Numbered from the stretch's first letter, positions 44,682 to 55,640 are shown. The stretch is DNA of 64,000 nucleotides from Ligula intestinalis (GCA_036362985.1 JAYGXS010000004.1:45475556-45539555), one strand, 5' to 3'. Notes: generated by a model not told the origin, from the letters alone. Translations and numbers: made by a program.

Positions 44682-46763
44682 TTGGAACGGCCTTTAGCGA
44701 AAGTCAGCTGCGAACTAAGCAGGCTCCTGGATCTCATAGAAGTACTATTCCTAGGCCCTAGATTCTGTATTGCACGAAAAAGGCTGAGAAAAATAGAATT
44801 AGAAACTGAATTTGAGAGCCTCTTTAACCAAACCTCCGATCTAAAATCTTCCATGCCTAAAGAAGTTGATTATCTAAAGTCAACCCTGGTTAACTGTTGC
44901 CAACAGTACTTAAGAAAGACTCCAATGAACAAAGGCCCCTTAACAAAAGCCCACCTTGATAGCCTAAAAGAGCTACGAAGAAATGAAAATATCGTGCGAA
45001 CCAGACCAGACAAAGGATCTGGAATAGTACTGATGGATAAAAATGATTACGTCGCAAAACTAGAAGCAATTTTAGCAGATCATACAACGTTCTCAAAAGC
45101 TGAGAAGGACAAAGATCGCACAGATACTGTTGAAGGTCAGCTGACTACAATTCTCAAAGACCTCCATAAAGAAGGTCTTTTGACTGACAAAGAGCTTGAA
45201 ACACTAAGACCTGTAGGAACGACGATACCTAGAATGTATGGACTTCCGAAAATTCACAAACAGGGGCTACCCTTACGTCCTATCCTGGATATGAGAAACT
45301 CCCCTTACCACACCATTGCTAAATGGCTAGTAGAAAAGTTGAAACCTCTTGGAAGTTACATGTATCCCAGAAGCCTGAAAGACACATTTGAATTTGTCAA
45401 AGCTATAAAGAATATGAACGTTGCAAGAAGTAAGATGCTCTCATGGGATGTATCGTCCCTATTCACCAATGTACCCGTGGCAGAAACCATAAACTACCTC
45501 TGCGACGTTATTCGGGACACGAACTAACAGATAGGTATGCCCGTGAAAACCCTCAAAGATCTCCTCACGCGATGCACACAAAATGTCCAATTTCTCTGCA
45601 ATGGTCAGTTTTACAGACAGATTGATGGTGTGGCAATGGGCTCACCACTTGGACCGTTTCTTGCAAATGTCTTTATGGGCAAGATCGAGAAAACGAGTCT
45701 AGGGGACACCATCAATGACCTTGCATTCTACGGTCGATATGTAGATGATATCTTCTGTTTGACTGACTATAACACTGACATTGACGCCTTGGTCGCGAAG
45801 TTTAACAACGCTCACCCATCGCTCAAGTTTTCTGCTGAGACTGAAGTGGACGATGAAATTGCGTTCCTTGACGTCCTTCTGCGAAGGCAAGATTGGATCT
45901 ATCCTACGCAGGGTTTTCCGAAAGAAAACCTGGACAGGACAATACACTAACTTCCACAGTTTTGTTCCCGTCAATATAAAACGAAATCTGGTCCAAGCAT
46001 TAGCAGCTAGAATACGACAGATCTGTTCTCCTGAAACTGTCGAAGCAGAACTCCAACAGCTGCAGCATACACTAATTGAAAATGGATACCCGGAAAGGTT
46101 CATTCGCAGAAATATTGGTGAACGCGCCAAAAAGCATGTCACCTTAACTGCAGAAAAGAAAGACGTGTTCATAAGACTGCCTTTCTTAGGCGATGCAACC
46201 AGCGGGCTGGTCAGACGACGCTTGAGGACTGCAATCACAAACGCTTTCCCAGCGGCGAACTTAGGGTGCTCTTCACGAACTCTCCCCTCCTACGATTGGG
46301 AGGTAAAGACAGACTCCCTTTGAAAGCCACATCAATGTGCATTTACTCTTTCACTTGCTCATGTGGAGCGGGATACATCGGCCGTACAACGAGGCGTCTC
46401 GAAAAGAGGGTACGTGAGCACATACCGACCTGGCTAAGTAAAGGTGAAACTAGATCGATCTCGAGTGCTATTCTCGCACATCTAGTCGATACGAACCATC
46501 GAGTCGATACTAACGAAGCCTTTAAGGTGGTCTACAGGACACCATCTAATTTTTCCAAAGGCCTACGCCAACGGATGCTTGCTACAGCCGAAGCAGTGGC
46601 TATAAGGCTAGCAAATCCAGTGCTGTGTTGTCAGAAGACTCTGATACAAGCTCTGTCACTTCCATGGCCTAAACCGACACCAGGTGGCGATAGGATTTCG
46701 CCCCTCCCAACAAGTGACAATCCCTCAACCAACACGCTGACATGGCCTACATGCGCAAACTGA
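44682..46763 (+). mobile_element. Penelope-like element PLE4 (RT + GIY-YIG), nearly intact
   Basis: Sense insertion in DTL intron 5. 44682-45527 encodes ELSRLLDLIEVLFLGPRFC, VDYLKSTLVNCCQQYLRK, TRPDKGSGIVLMDKNDYV, YGLPKIHKQGLPLRPILD and motif A SWDVSSLFTNVP. An in-frame TAA (45525) is followed by 45537-45950 with motif B DGVAMGSPLGPFLANVFMGK and motif C YGRYVDDIFCL. Frameshifts near 45893 and 46262 lead through IKRNLVQALAARIRQI to the GIY-YIG domain (SCGAGYIGRTTRRLEKRVRE) and a C-terminal tail to the stop at 46761-46763. One stop and two frameshifts in ~690 codons. A hammerhead motif lies 105 bp downstream. Confidence 0.93.
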
Positions 46764-46867
46764 CATAGTCCGCGTTGGCCAATTAGCGCCCGTGTTAGAT
46801 AGTTATTGATTTTTCTACCTATTCAAACTTTTATTGTTATGTACAGCGTCAATTTCCCTTGCAAACG

Positions 46868-46909
46868 TTTGGTCTGATGAAGAGTTGCTGAAAACAATTG
46901 TTTGCCAAA
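46868..46909 (+). ncRNA. hammerhead ribozyme downstream of PLE4
   Basis: Forward strand: helix I UUUGGU (46868-46873) pairs with GCCAAA (46904-46909), 6 bp with one U·G. The core CUGAUGA is at 46874-46880 and stem II is AG/CU with loop AGUUG. GAA is at 46890-46892. A15.1 opens a 10-base perfect palindrome AACAAUUGUU (46893-46902) ending in U16.1, followed by U17 at 46903, the predicted cut site. With no loop in stem III, a single molecule cannot close it, but two molecules can pair head-to-head. All conserved hammerhead positions are satisfied. Confidence 0.75.
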
Positions 46910-47099
46910 AAAACTGACTTCTAAATAAGCATTTGCAGATCAGCAGCGATAGTGCTATCAGAGCGGGGTTGGCCTAGTTCTGGTGCGTTTGCTGCCTTAT
47001 AAAATGTCGTGTGTCCTATAAATACCACTACGACATGGCGACCGTGAACCGCCATTTAATAGGTTTGCTTACCACCGCTGCTTTGTGGTTTGCTCATTA

Positions 47100-47900
47100 A
47101 GCCAAATTGCTAGAGAAGGCATTCAACAAACAATCCGAGCGGCCATTGGGGATCCGTCTGCATTCCAAACCCCTTGGTACCTTTATGCAAATATCGGCTC
47201 ACAATATTATGACGCAAGCTACAGTGTCTACGGGACCCGGCGAGTTCAACAACCCTTGCCCAGTAGTGCGGGCGTTTTTTTACGAACTGGAATACTCAAT
47301 AGGGAACGGACTCCTGGTATTTCATGTTGAAATATGCCAACACTTCTGGGCGCTGGTGCCCAAAGTCTCACGACGCGCAGTCTTCACCAGTGCCCCATGG
47401 ATATTAGCTGCCTTTATGAAGTCCGAATCCCCTTCTCAGGCCCCCAAGGAATAGAAATTCCGGGAGCCAATCCCCTCCTAGGCAAGTGCGATCTCGGTGC
47501 AATGAATTCGCGAATGACCCATCAGACCGCTGCATGCAGTGATTGACAGATTAGGACCGAGTCCACTTTACGCATGTTGGGGGCTAAGATTGTGGGGGTA
47601 GTCGTTGACTCGGCGTCCGAAGTGTTCTATGTAGCAGTAATGGGAAGGGCAGTATTCTTTGCCGTTGCTGCTGTCGCGGGGGTTGTGGCAGGGATAACTG
47701 AAAAGTGAGGGTAAACAACGGTGATGGGACAGTGGGAGTGTATTCACTAGTAGCGGTGATGGTGTTCGCCGTGGAGTGACAATGGTGCGTTTTGGAAGCA
47801 GCAAGTGCAGTCGATGGGTTGCTTTTACATCGGGTCCGGAACTGTCCTACAACGCCGATCTATGTATCGAATGTTCGTTGCCAGCGTTGACATATTTTAG
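47100..47900. other. no gene recognised (DTL intron 5)
   Basis: Short overlapping frames of 60-115 codons at 47085-47546 match nothing I recognise and are probably chance or decayed repeats. Confidence 0.4.
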
Positions 47901-47929
47901 AGGAGTAGTTCTTGACGTTGTGAGCCAGA

Positions 47930-48320
47930 GGCTTTTTTAAGATATGCAAATTGTCCTTTTACCTTTCCTAGCAACGATCTTGTTGGCCATGTAGATTGAT
48001 GCTCCCAAATTCACAGCTTTTCTCCTGTATAATCGATCGTTTACAAATTTCCTTCTGATCTCTAGGTTGGTTTGTAGATGTTTGAAATGGTGTTTCAACG
48101 TGTCCTTATAGCGTCTTTTCGTCACCCTTGTAGCTAAATACCCGGAACTGCCTTGCCGTTTAAGAGTCTCTTGGGTATATGTTCGTCACCCATTCTTGTG
48201 AGTGATCGCTGTATCGTAGTTGCCATTATTTCAACGGATCATGAGTGCTGAATATTCCAATCCATTTCAGTATCCCCGTGCCTAATATCCTCTCCTCTTA
48301 CTTCCGTCTTAGAAGTCTAC
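47930..48320 (-). pseudogene. RTE-like LINE 3'-end fragment
   Basis: The reverse strand reads TKRRYKDTLKHHFKHLQTNL and ASIYMANKIVARKGKR, preceded upstream by RWEDIRHGDTEM, MDWNIQHS and MGDEHIPKRLL in broken frames. The KKRYKDTLK...LK block after a decayed RMP(E)..P.R is the usual end of RTE-type LINE proteins in flatworms. Several stops; relic only. Confidence 0.6.
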
Positions 48321-48349
48321 GGAAACTGTAAGCATGATTGTGTTGCTTC

Positions 48350-49480
48350 ACCCGATTGACGTAGACATCAAATGCGGACAATATAGAGACACGCTTAACT
48401 ATAGTCCAAAGGTTTAGCAAAAATGTGCTAGTGGTGATGGTTGTCAGGAAGGGAGGAGTGTCCTCGCTGGATCAGGTGGCGGATTGGCCCTGTTGACATT
48501 GTACCGCGTCCAGTTATGTTCAACTAGGCCAATCCGTGCCAAACCGCTCTTTGACTATATGGGCAGGATTGAAGCTTGAAGTTTCCCCTTTCCCGTTGAT
48601 CAGCGCCGCTCGATGTTTTACAGCAGCACGCCACATCTATCGATTCTGTGTAATAGCTTCACAAGTTTCATTTTTCTGAAAAAGATCTCCCGGGAACCTT
48701 CGTAGCGAGGCTTTTATTCACCTTGTTTGCGAGCACCCTTATCAACATCGCCGTATAATAACCGCTTAGGCAGGCGCTTGTCTTCAAGATTTCGTTGTTG
48801 TGCTATTTCACTATCACTATTTCGCGTAGACAGCCTTGGCGAAACTGATTTAATTCCCTTTCTTCGACTTTTTAAACTGTCTGTGTGTCTGCCTCGTAAT
48901 GGACAGTCATCATGTTCAACCTCAGTTTCTTGTTGGAGAGGATTCTACTGCGATTTCAGGTAGGGCGTTATAACCTTTCGGACGCCTGACTGCCCTTGCA
49001 GAATATATTTGTCTTTTTATAGCTCTTGCGATTTTGCTGTTATTGGCATTAATCCTGAGTTCGTTGTAATCGTTATTTGGCGTCGGTTAGTGCGTGGGAA
49101 CCACTTTTTGCTTGTTAAACGCTACGGTTACGTTTACGAAGTTGGAAGCAAAGAGTTCTATTGTTCGCTGTACGTTCTATCCTGTTTTGGCATTTAGCAC
49201 ACAGTCATCTACAGACGCAGGGTCATGGCTTCGGGTACTCCTAGATGCCATCATGCGTTGGCTTATGAAGTGGTTGTTCGTCAGTTCGGTAATCAGTAGA
49301 GATAACTTAAATGGGCCTTTATGCACGATGACTTCAGGTGAAAACTTACGCCACAGTAGCTCATTCAGTGGTTGCGTCTGAGCAGTTCTTGTAACCTTTT
49401 TGCCCAACTCCACTTGCGTTTATTACTGCATGCTGTTTCTATTTACATTGTTCCCACACTGTTATCGTTTTTCATTTCAG
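48350..49480. other. no gene seen (DTL intron 5, 3' part)
   Basis: Low-complexity and AT/GC-mixed intron sequence leading to the acceptor at 49480. No supported exon or element. Confidence 0.45.
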
Positions 49481-49554
49481 TCAGATTCCCACAGTGTCAC
49501 CAGTGTTATCTTCGGGAGAAATTTCGACCTACTCTCTGCCGGCTCTACTGATGG
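49481..49554 (+). CDS. DTL: DTL/Cdt2-like, WD40 exon
   Basis: Acceptor tttcatttcag, donor gatgg|gtaatg. It reads SDSHSVTSVIFGRNFDLLSA and GSTDG, matching the DTL blade QQSVTVVLFQDENTLVSAGAVDG. In phase 0, out with two bases (gg) that make Gly with the next exon. Confidence 0.92.
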
Positions 49555-49678
49555 GTAATGTCTCTCAATTCATCTGACTACGACTCCGGTGTCCTCTACT
49601 TTATCAGCAACTCATTTACTTAAAGACTTCCAGTTGAAAATTTGTTTGCGACTGAACTTTTTTTATACCTTTCTGCAG

Positions 49679-49761
49679 CGCCGTAAAAATATGGGACCTT
49701 CGAAAGTTATCATCATCCGCTCGAAGGCCGCCCACACCCAAAGTGGTCCTTCCCTACCGAG
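49679..49761 (+). CDS. DTL: DTL/Cdt2-like, WD40 exon with second WDxR motif
   Basis: Acceptor cctttctgcag. It reads GAVKIWDLRKLSSSARRPPT and PKVVLPYR. WDLR is the second WDxR motif (human KVWDLRK), so both DDB1-contact motifs of DTL are conserved. The basic, proline-rich tail corresponds to the loop before the next blade. Confidence 0.92.
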
Positions 49762-50141
49762 GTATCTCGCGGAAACAGAGTGGTGCGTTCATTTGTAGTG
49801 CTTTTCCACAGTCAAAACTGAACTTCCAGTCACGCTGTTATTTGGTAACCTAGAGAGATTTACAATCTACCACAGTCCATCTTAAGTTTCAGACGTGGCA
49901 GTTATCAACTTAACTATAGTCGTTTCACTTTGAAAGGGGATATACGACTAATAAAACCTCTGGACTTGTAATACACATACACAGCGCGCTATAGACTACG
50001 TCGTGGTATCTATTCGTCCTTCGAAAAACGCTCAATGATTAATAGACTCGTAGATCAAGTTGGGGGTTGTCAGTTCGATATAGCAAGTCCCTCCTACATT
50101 GGATTTTTTCCACGAGCCTTTGCCTCCCCTTCTTTCTGCGG

Positions 50142-50187
50142 TTATCTCTGATGACGTGTTCAAGCCACAGTCCGGAACGTCAGACAA
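50142..50187 (+). ncRNA. decayed hammerhead motif in repeat family R3
   Basis: Helix I UUAUCU with AGACAA (five of six pairs), core CUGAUGA (50148-50154), a weakened stem II around the loop AAGCCA, then GGAACGUC where GAAACGUC is expected. It matches 15072-15117 position by position. A reverse-facing relative with a CUGAAGA core lies at about 50270-50330. Confidence 0.4.
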
Positions 50188-50901
50188 ATAAACTTCTTTT
50201 TCCAGCGATCGCATCCTCTACTTCTGCACTTCTGATATAAACAGTCTTTACCTTTAGTAATTGGTTAATATCCCGAGCTTCCGCATTCGTACAAGAGTCC
50301 ATCTTCAGAAATAACAGCAGCAATATGAAAATCTTAACGACCTATCAACTGCCAACGAATCATTTTGGTTGGTGTATCACATTCTATGCCTATCTCATCC
50401 ATGCTAGTATCACAAATAAATGAATATAAGCTGTCTGTGTGATGTGGCCGTGAATTATCGAATTTAGCTGTGCACACCTACGAAATGGGTCATAAGTTTA
50501 ACTTTACAGACTCCACAAGATAATCGCATATGTCTGGTCCTCAGATTGGAACTCAGTTAGTTGATGCATCGATCTGACGCCAACACACAGGCCTGCGCAG
50601 CTATCTTCAGACTTGCATTATTGCTCAGCTTGTACCCTCTATAAGTTAAGCCCTTTTCTGTTACTGTTAATATCTCTGACGACGGACTCCTGCCCGAGCT
50701 CTTAAGCTCAGAATAATAAACTACTTGATCCGCTGCTTAACCACCAGCCTTTTTTTACTCGCGGACCTTCGCATGTAGTCTTTATGTTCCGCTTCCTCTG
50801 CTGATGGGTTCGGGAACTCATCCGCAACTTTCGGTGAATAAATGTCTTGATCTAGTCGGCGACTCTCTCTTTCATCATTGCAGTATTTTCCTTTCCTGCA
50901 G

Positions 50902-51006
50902 GCTTCTCAGACCTGGTCTTGGATTCGCGAAGAACAAGATTGTACGCCAGTTGCCTTGACCACACAATCTACGAATACGATCTCAACTCACAGTCCACTC
51001 GTCCGA
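50902..51006 (+). CDS. DTL: DTL/Cdt2-like, WD40 exon
   Basis: Acceptor ctttcctgcag. With the carried base it reads GFSDLVLDSRRTRLYASCLD then HTIYEYDLNSQSTRP. It matches GYSSLILDSTGS.LFANCTDDNIY in DTL almost block for block. Donor ccga|gtaata. Confidence 0.92.
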
Positions 51007-51009
51007 GTA

Positions 51010-52456
51010 ATACTCCTTTTCATCGTTTACTCTATATTATTCCCTCCTCTGAAGCTTGTTTTGGAGAGTGTTTAGTCCTCCCAGTACTGCACCATAGACA
51101 CCAAAACTCTGTAAATCTTGGCGAGAATCCTCTGCTAGTGCGGTTAGGAAGCACCATAATACTGAGCTGATATCAGTCGTTTTTGCAACCGTACTGGGAA
51201 ATACTCCACACGAAACCAAATTTAAGGAGTCTGATTAATATTTCGAGTTATAGTAACTGCTGTGTGCTAATAGGGGCCACAGGAACATCTCCGAGGAAGT
51301 AGGTTTTCTGGATAGATATGCAAAAAATAACTTTTATGGAAAAAGTGCATATTTGAGGAGGGGAGGAAAGTATTACGTTCCTCTGAGGGAAATAAATTTC
51401 CGACGAAAGAATTCCCTTGGCCTCTTTTAGTAAAACCTTACTTTATGTAGAATAAAACAGTTTAAATATATTACTTAAGCACGTAATCCTGTTTGAATTG
51501 AGAGGCTAATGTCACTTGTAAGGGTATTATCTCCCAATGCATGAATTAGTCTGCACCAGCTCCATCATTTAGTCGTACTGCATCCCTTATCAGGCTATCT
51601 TCCCCCTTTAAACCTCACTTAACGGTCACTGTTTGAAAATACTCCACAAATACTATGCCTTTTTGGGGTGATCGTTGTCCCTGAAGCTTCATTCCCAGAA
51701 TAAGCTGTAAATCTACTTGTCCAATGGTGTGACTTTTGAAATGTTTCTTCCAGAGTTGGCATTGAAACCAGTTTGTCCGCAGACTCACACATAGGTCGTC
51801 GATTTTTTATTGCGTGGCATCTTGTTCGGTGATACAGTCAATGTTCAAAATAATGAAAAATTTGCATTTTGGCACATTACAAGTGTCAGAGTCTAGATTA
51901 TATTTTCTGCCTCTACTTGTGTAAATAACACTAAAGGCAATGGTTTTCTATACCGACCTAGTAAAGCCGTGGAGAACTGGAACTTCACTGACAGTAATTT
52001 CTCAGGTTACAGACGACATCCTCCCGAGTGCTGTCGTTGGGTCTGCTATATTTTTTTAGCTAATAACATCTCGGATGATTGTTATATCGACATTACTGTA
52101 CATTTGGGGTTCGAGTCGTTCTAGTGCTATACAGTAGCTAAACGACTGTTGATATATTGCACTCATCGGCATCATAAAAATCGGAGGGATTTTTATAAGC
52201 GGCAGCGCGCATACTGTTGATTACTGCCCCCTTTAGCCTTCAGTCCCTGACGTGCGACATATCACTTGCACCTATTAGGTTAGAAGAGAACGTTGTTGAC
52301 CGGGTTTAGACATTACCTTATATAGGCAGGGATGAGCATCCATAAACGTGGCCGTTTATTGATGCAGACAACCTCTAACCTATCTTAAGAAACTGCTTCA
52401 TTTATGTTAACTGTTTCTACCGGCTCTTCCCCCCCCCCCCTTTGTGCTCCCTTTAG
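51010..52456. other. no gene seen (DTL intron)
   Basis: AT-rich intron with a poly-C tract near the acceptor (52429-52440). Short frames only. Confidence 0.5.
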
Positions 52457-52750
52457 TGTTTGTCTACTCCGGACACTTGACCAATTCATTTTACATCAAA
52501 ATGACACTAAGCCCCGACGATCGATATCTGGCTTGCGGCAGTGGTGACCATCGTGCCTACATCTACCTTGTGGGCGAACGCTCTCAAAATCCGCTCATTC
52601 TGTCTGGCCACACGGGCGAGGTCAGTGTGCCGCGCTGGTCTACCTTTGATCCCACGCTGATGGTCACCCTATCTGACGCTGCTCAGCTCTATGTCTGGCG
52701 AATGTGCCCCTCGCGCCGGTACACCTATCCCCAGTCCGGGGAACTTGTCG
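52457..52750 (+). CDS. DTL: DTL/Cdt2-like, last WD40 blades
   Basis: Acceptor ccctttag, donor gtcg|gtgagt. It reads MFVYSGHLTNSFYIKMTLSP, DDRYLACGSGDHRAYIYLVG, SGHTGEVSVPRWSTFDPTLM and TLSDAAQLYVWRM. Family equivalents are FNGHQNSTFYVK..LSPDDQFL.SGSSDEAAYIW and GH..EVTSVCWCP with the final ..C SDD..LKIWR. It closes the propeller. Confidence 0.95.
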
Positions 52751-52899
52751 GTGAGTAGTAAGCCTCTTATAAACCGGGCATCGCCCTGGAAGTTTTCAGG
52801 ACAAGAGCAACCTGTTTATTAGCCGATTAAACAGGGCACGGGAACTGGAATCTCCTGCAATACATGTCGCTGTGTGCCGAATTTTCGGAAAATTAAGTC

Positions 52900-53060
52900 T
52901 GATGATAAGGTGGGGGTTTAGATTCGTGTTACCCGCAGGGTTTAGGGTTAGGATTAAGGTTGCAGTTTAATTTTATGTTGAGTTTAAGACATGGGAATAC
53001 CTAACCTTTCTGAATTTTATCGCAAGGCCAACTATTTTCAGTGGGCGGAACTTTTCTATT
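52900..53060 (+). repeat. repeat with telomere-like stretch, copy 3
   Basis: Holds gggtttagggttaggattaa and gacatgggaatacctaacct, parallel to 11215-11330. Located in a DTL intron. Confidence 0.45.
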
Positions 53061-53413
53061 CCCGCGTCCTGTTCAGGCAGCCATACAAGTTATCCCTACC
53101 AACTGAAAACACGTGCAAGTGAACCACGATTGCAGTGCCAACCTATTTCGCGGACAACCTAAAACGCTTTCGGTTGACCATCTACAGGTTCGGCCAAAAT
53201 TAGTTAAACTGACCTTGTCTGGGCCGATAACTTGACCCAAATGCGGACTGAAATTTTCATCCTGCTGCCGTGGATTCCATTTCAACCGAGGCCGCCGATT
53301 TTTTTATTCCACCATCTTTAATGGCGTCCCTCCAGTGTGTATGGTCTGCCGCGCCTGAATGGATCGTGCATTAGCCAAAGCATATGAAGCCCAACTATTC
53401 TGTGCCTTACCAG

Positions 53414-54150
53414 GTTTAACAGAACGCCTCTCACGACCGACTATGAGTCCAAGGACTCAGATCGACCGCCTGCTGCCACCGTCTCCCCAGAAGGTGACTA
53501 GTCAGTTTTGTCAGTCGCCTGATGTTACCCCTATGGCCTCGCCTGACGTCGCCTCTCCCGTAACTCGAAAACATCGTCAAGTGAACATCCGCAGCTTTCT
53601 GGCCGACATATCCACGGCGGCGGCCGCCGCAGGGGAATTGTATAGCGCCAGTGCAAATGCCAGCATTTTGGATAATGCCCTTACCTCTCGGCCCATCTCT
53701 CTCGCCATAGCCGGCCGCACGGGGGGCATTGTATACGGATCTCGCGTCGTCCACAGGTACCCTGGCTTCCCCAATGTGCCGGCTCCTGTCGCCTTGTCTT
53801 CCACTCCGCCGTCTGGCTGTAGTGAAGTGGACACCTCCGCACCTCTTACCAAGGGTATGCTCGTAAATACTCTTTTCATTTCTTTTTTTGTGCTTGATCC
53901 CTGTCTACTGGGTTCTGAATTTCTTGGCATTTATCGTTTTCTTCGAAACCCATCAGCTATCAGCAATGTAGCGACGCCGCCCCCATCCTCTCCTGCTGCT
54001 GCTGGTGACACTCCTTCTCCAGCACAGCTGTGCCAAGTGCAACCGGTCGCTTTCTTTCCTGACTCTCCGAGCAGTACGCCTCTGACACCGCTGAGGCGGA
54101 AAGTGCTCGAATCACCGTTCAGGGACCTGACAAATCCGTCCCTCGATCTG
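53414..54150 (+). CDS. DTL: DTL/Cdt2-like, disordered C-terminal region
   Basis: The acceptor gtgccttaccag is chosen because the carried base completes Gly of GLTERL in frame. A second acceptor at 53374 would also fit. The product is rich in Ser, Pro and Ala with many SP/TP sites: SPRTQIDRLLPPSPQ, SPDVTPMASPDVASPV, KHRQVNIRSFLADIS, SSTPLTPLRRKVLESPFRDL. Such clusters are typical CDK sites in the DTL tail. NIRSFL may correspond to the SIRNWV segment of human DTL. A 102-bp segment (53855-53956) has gt...ag borders and would remove a hydrophobic insert (TLFISFFVLDP) without changing the frame. The end uses donor ctg|gttcgt, chosen for phase 0. Confidence 0.75.
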
Positions 54151-54359
54151 GTTCGTATTTTTTTCATCTAGCTTGTGCTAATCTACTCGCTTTGCCTGTG
54201 ATCTTTCAAATTGGCGTCAATGAGACGCACTCTGCCGATGCTTTGGCCTTTGCAAGACCTGTGGTTGGTTATGGCCGGCTGATTACGGTTGATAAACCAG
54301 AGCTGGTCATTCAAGTCTCCCTTATCTTTTTCGGTAATGTTATAATGAAAGCAGGCAAT

Positions 54360-54414
54360 AACAGCAGAATTTATTGATATCAACAAATTTCGAGACAGCT
54401 CATCAGCTGCTACT
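54360..54414 (-). ncRNA. hammerhead ribozyme in PLE6 3' flank
   Basis: Reverse strand: helix I AGUAGCAG (54414-54407) pairs with CUGCUGUU (54367-54360), 8 bp with two wobbles. The core CUGAUGA is at 54406-54400, stem II is a single G-C pair, and GAA is at 54391-54389. A15.1 starts a self-complementary stem III (UUUGUUGAU with AUCAAUAAA), and U-U (54369-54368) sits before the predicted cut. It differs from the PLE3 copy in stem III by changes that keep pairing. It lies 3' of PLE6 on the same strand. Confidence 0.7.
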
Positions 54415-54594
54415 TGTCGCTGAATAAGTAAGATAACGAGAACACATAGAGCAGTCGTGAATTTCACAGAATTACTGGCCACAGCAAGGAACGTGGGTCA
54501 GTTTAAAAACTAATCGATAAAGGACAGGACGTTAAGTCAACATATAGGAAGTAGTGGGTGAAGGAAGTTAACGAAAAACACTTGGGAATTAACT

Positions 54595-55640
54595 TCAATG
54601 ACCAATCGTCAGGGCCATTGAAGGTTGACGAAATTCAAGCTGCTTGCATAGGTCAGGTTTCTCCCACCGTATGCATGCAGCTTCCAAATAGCGCAGGATT
54701 CGGTTTGTTCGGGCCCGAACAAGTACTCGAAACGCTGTTTTGACGTTGACAGGATGACCGCTGTCTAAGAGATGTTTGGTAATAGAGGGCCGTGGTATTC
54801 TGTCTTTTTCCTTGAAAAGCCAGTTGGGTAAGTGCTCAGCGGCCCTGGCTGCCAGTTGCCTTTGCGTACGCCCACTGTACTTGCATCCGCAAATGCATGT
54901 GAATTCGTAAACACAATTTGGGATGGCGTGCAATGGCAAGGCATCTTTTGCCCGCTTTACTTGAATGCTTTTAATTGAACTTAAAAAGATTAGTTTATTT
55001 GCATTGTAGGTCCTTTTTATAGTACAGCGTAACCGTCGCTTGATTGTGTTGGAAATTTCGTCACCCTTGGAAGGTAAGGATATAATGACGGGCTTTTTTG
55101 GAACTGACTGTTCCATCAATTTTGGACGAAGGGAATTGCTCTACTTTTGAATAAAGCGTGCCGGATAGCCACAGTTGAGTAGGGCTGAGTTGATGCGCGA
55201 AAGCTCTTCAGGCAGAGTCTCACTAGAGAAAATGTTCCTTGCTCGTTGAATGAGGGTATTTACCAGCTTACGCTTCCACTGAATTGACACAAAACTCATG
55301 AAATGTAGGTGTTGCCCCTTCCAGGTCTTTTTGTGGAAAACCGAGCGCTCTATGGAACCACCATCCTCTCTAAACATGAGGATGTCTAGGAAGGAAAGCT
55401 TGTTATGCTGCTCTGTTTCCATTGTAAATTTAATTTTAGTATATAGAGTATTCGTAAAATTGAGGCGGTCATTGGTGTCTTCCTTGAAATCAACAATTAT
55501 GAAAATATCATCCACATATCTTCTATATAAGTTTGTCTTGTGAAGTCTTGATGACGCCTTTTTTTCTAGATGACCCATAAAAACATCCGAAAATGTGGGC
55601 CCTAGTGGACTGCCCATTGTGACTTCGTCAATTTGTTTGT
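54595..55640 (-). mobile_element. Penelope-like element PLE6, 5'-truncated
   Basis: 55640-55141 (within a longer frame starting at 55728) encodes motif B DEVTMGSPLGPTFSDVFMGH, motif C YRRYVDDIFII, KLSFLDILMFRED and SFVSIQWKRKLV. 55119-54595 encodes SIKSIQVKRAKDALPLHAIP and the GIY-YIG domain CICGCKYSGRTQRQLAARAA (YIG mutated to YSG). RT motif A and everything before it are absent. Same subfamily as PLE3. Antisense in DTL intron 10. Confidence 0.88.
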
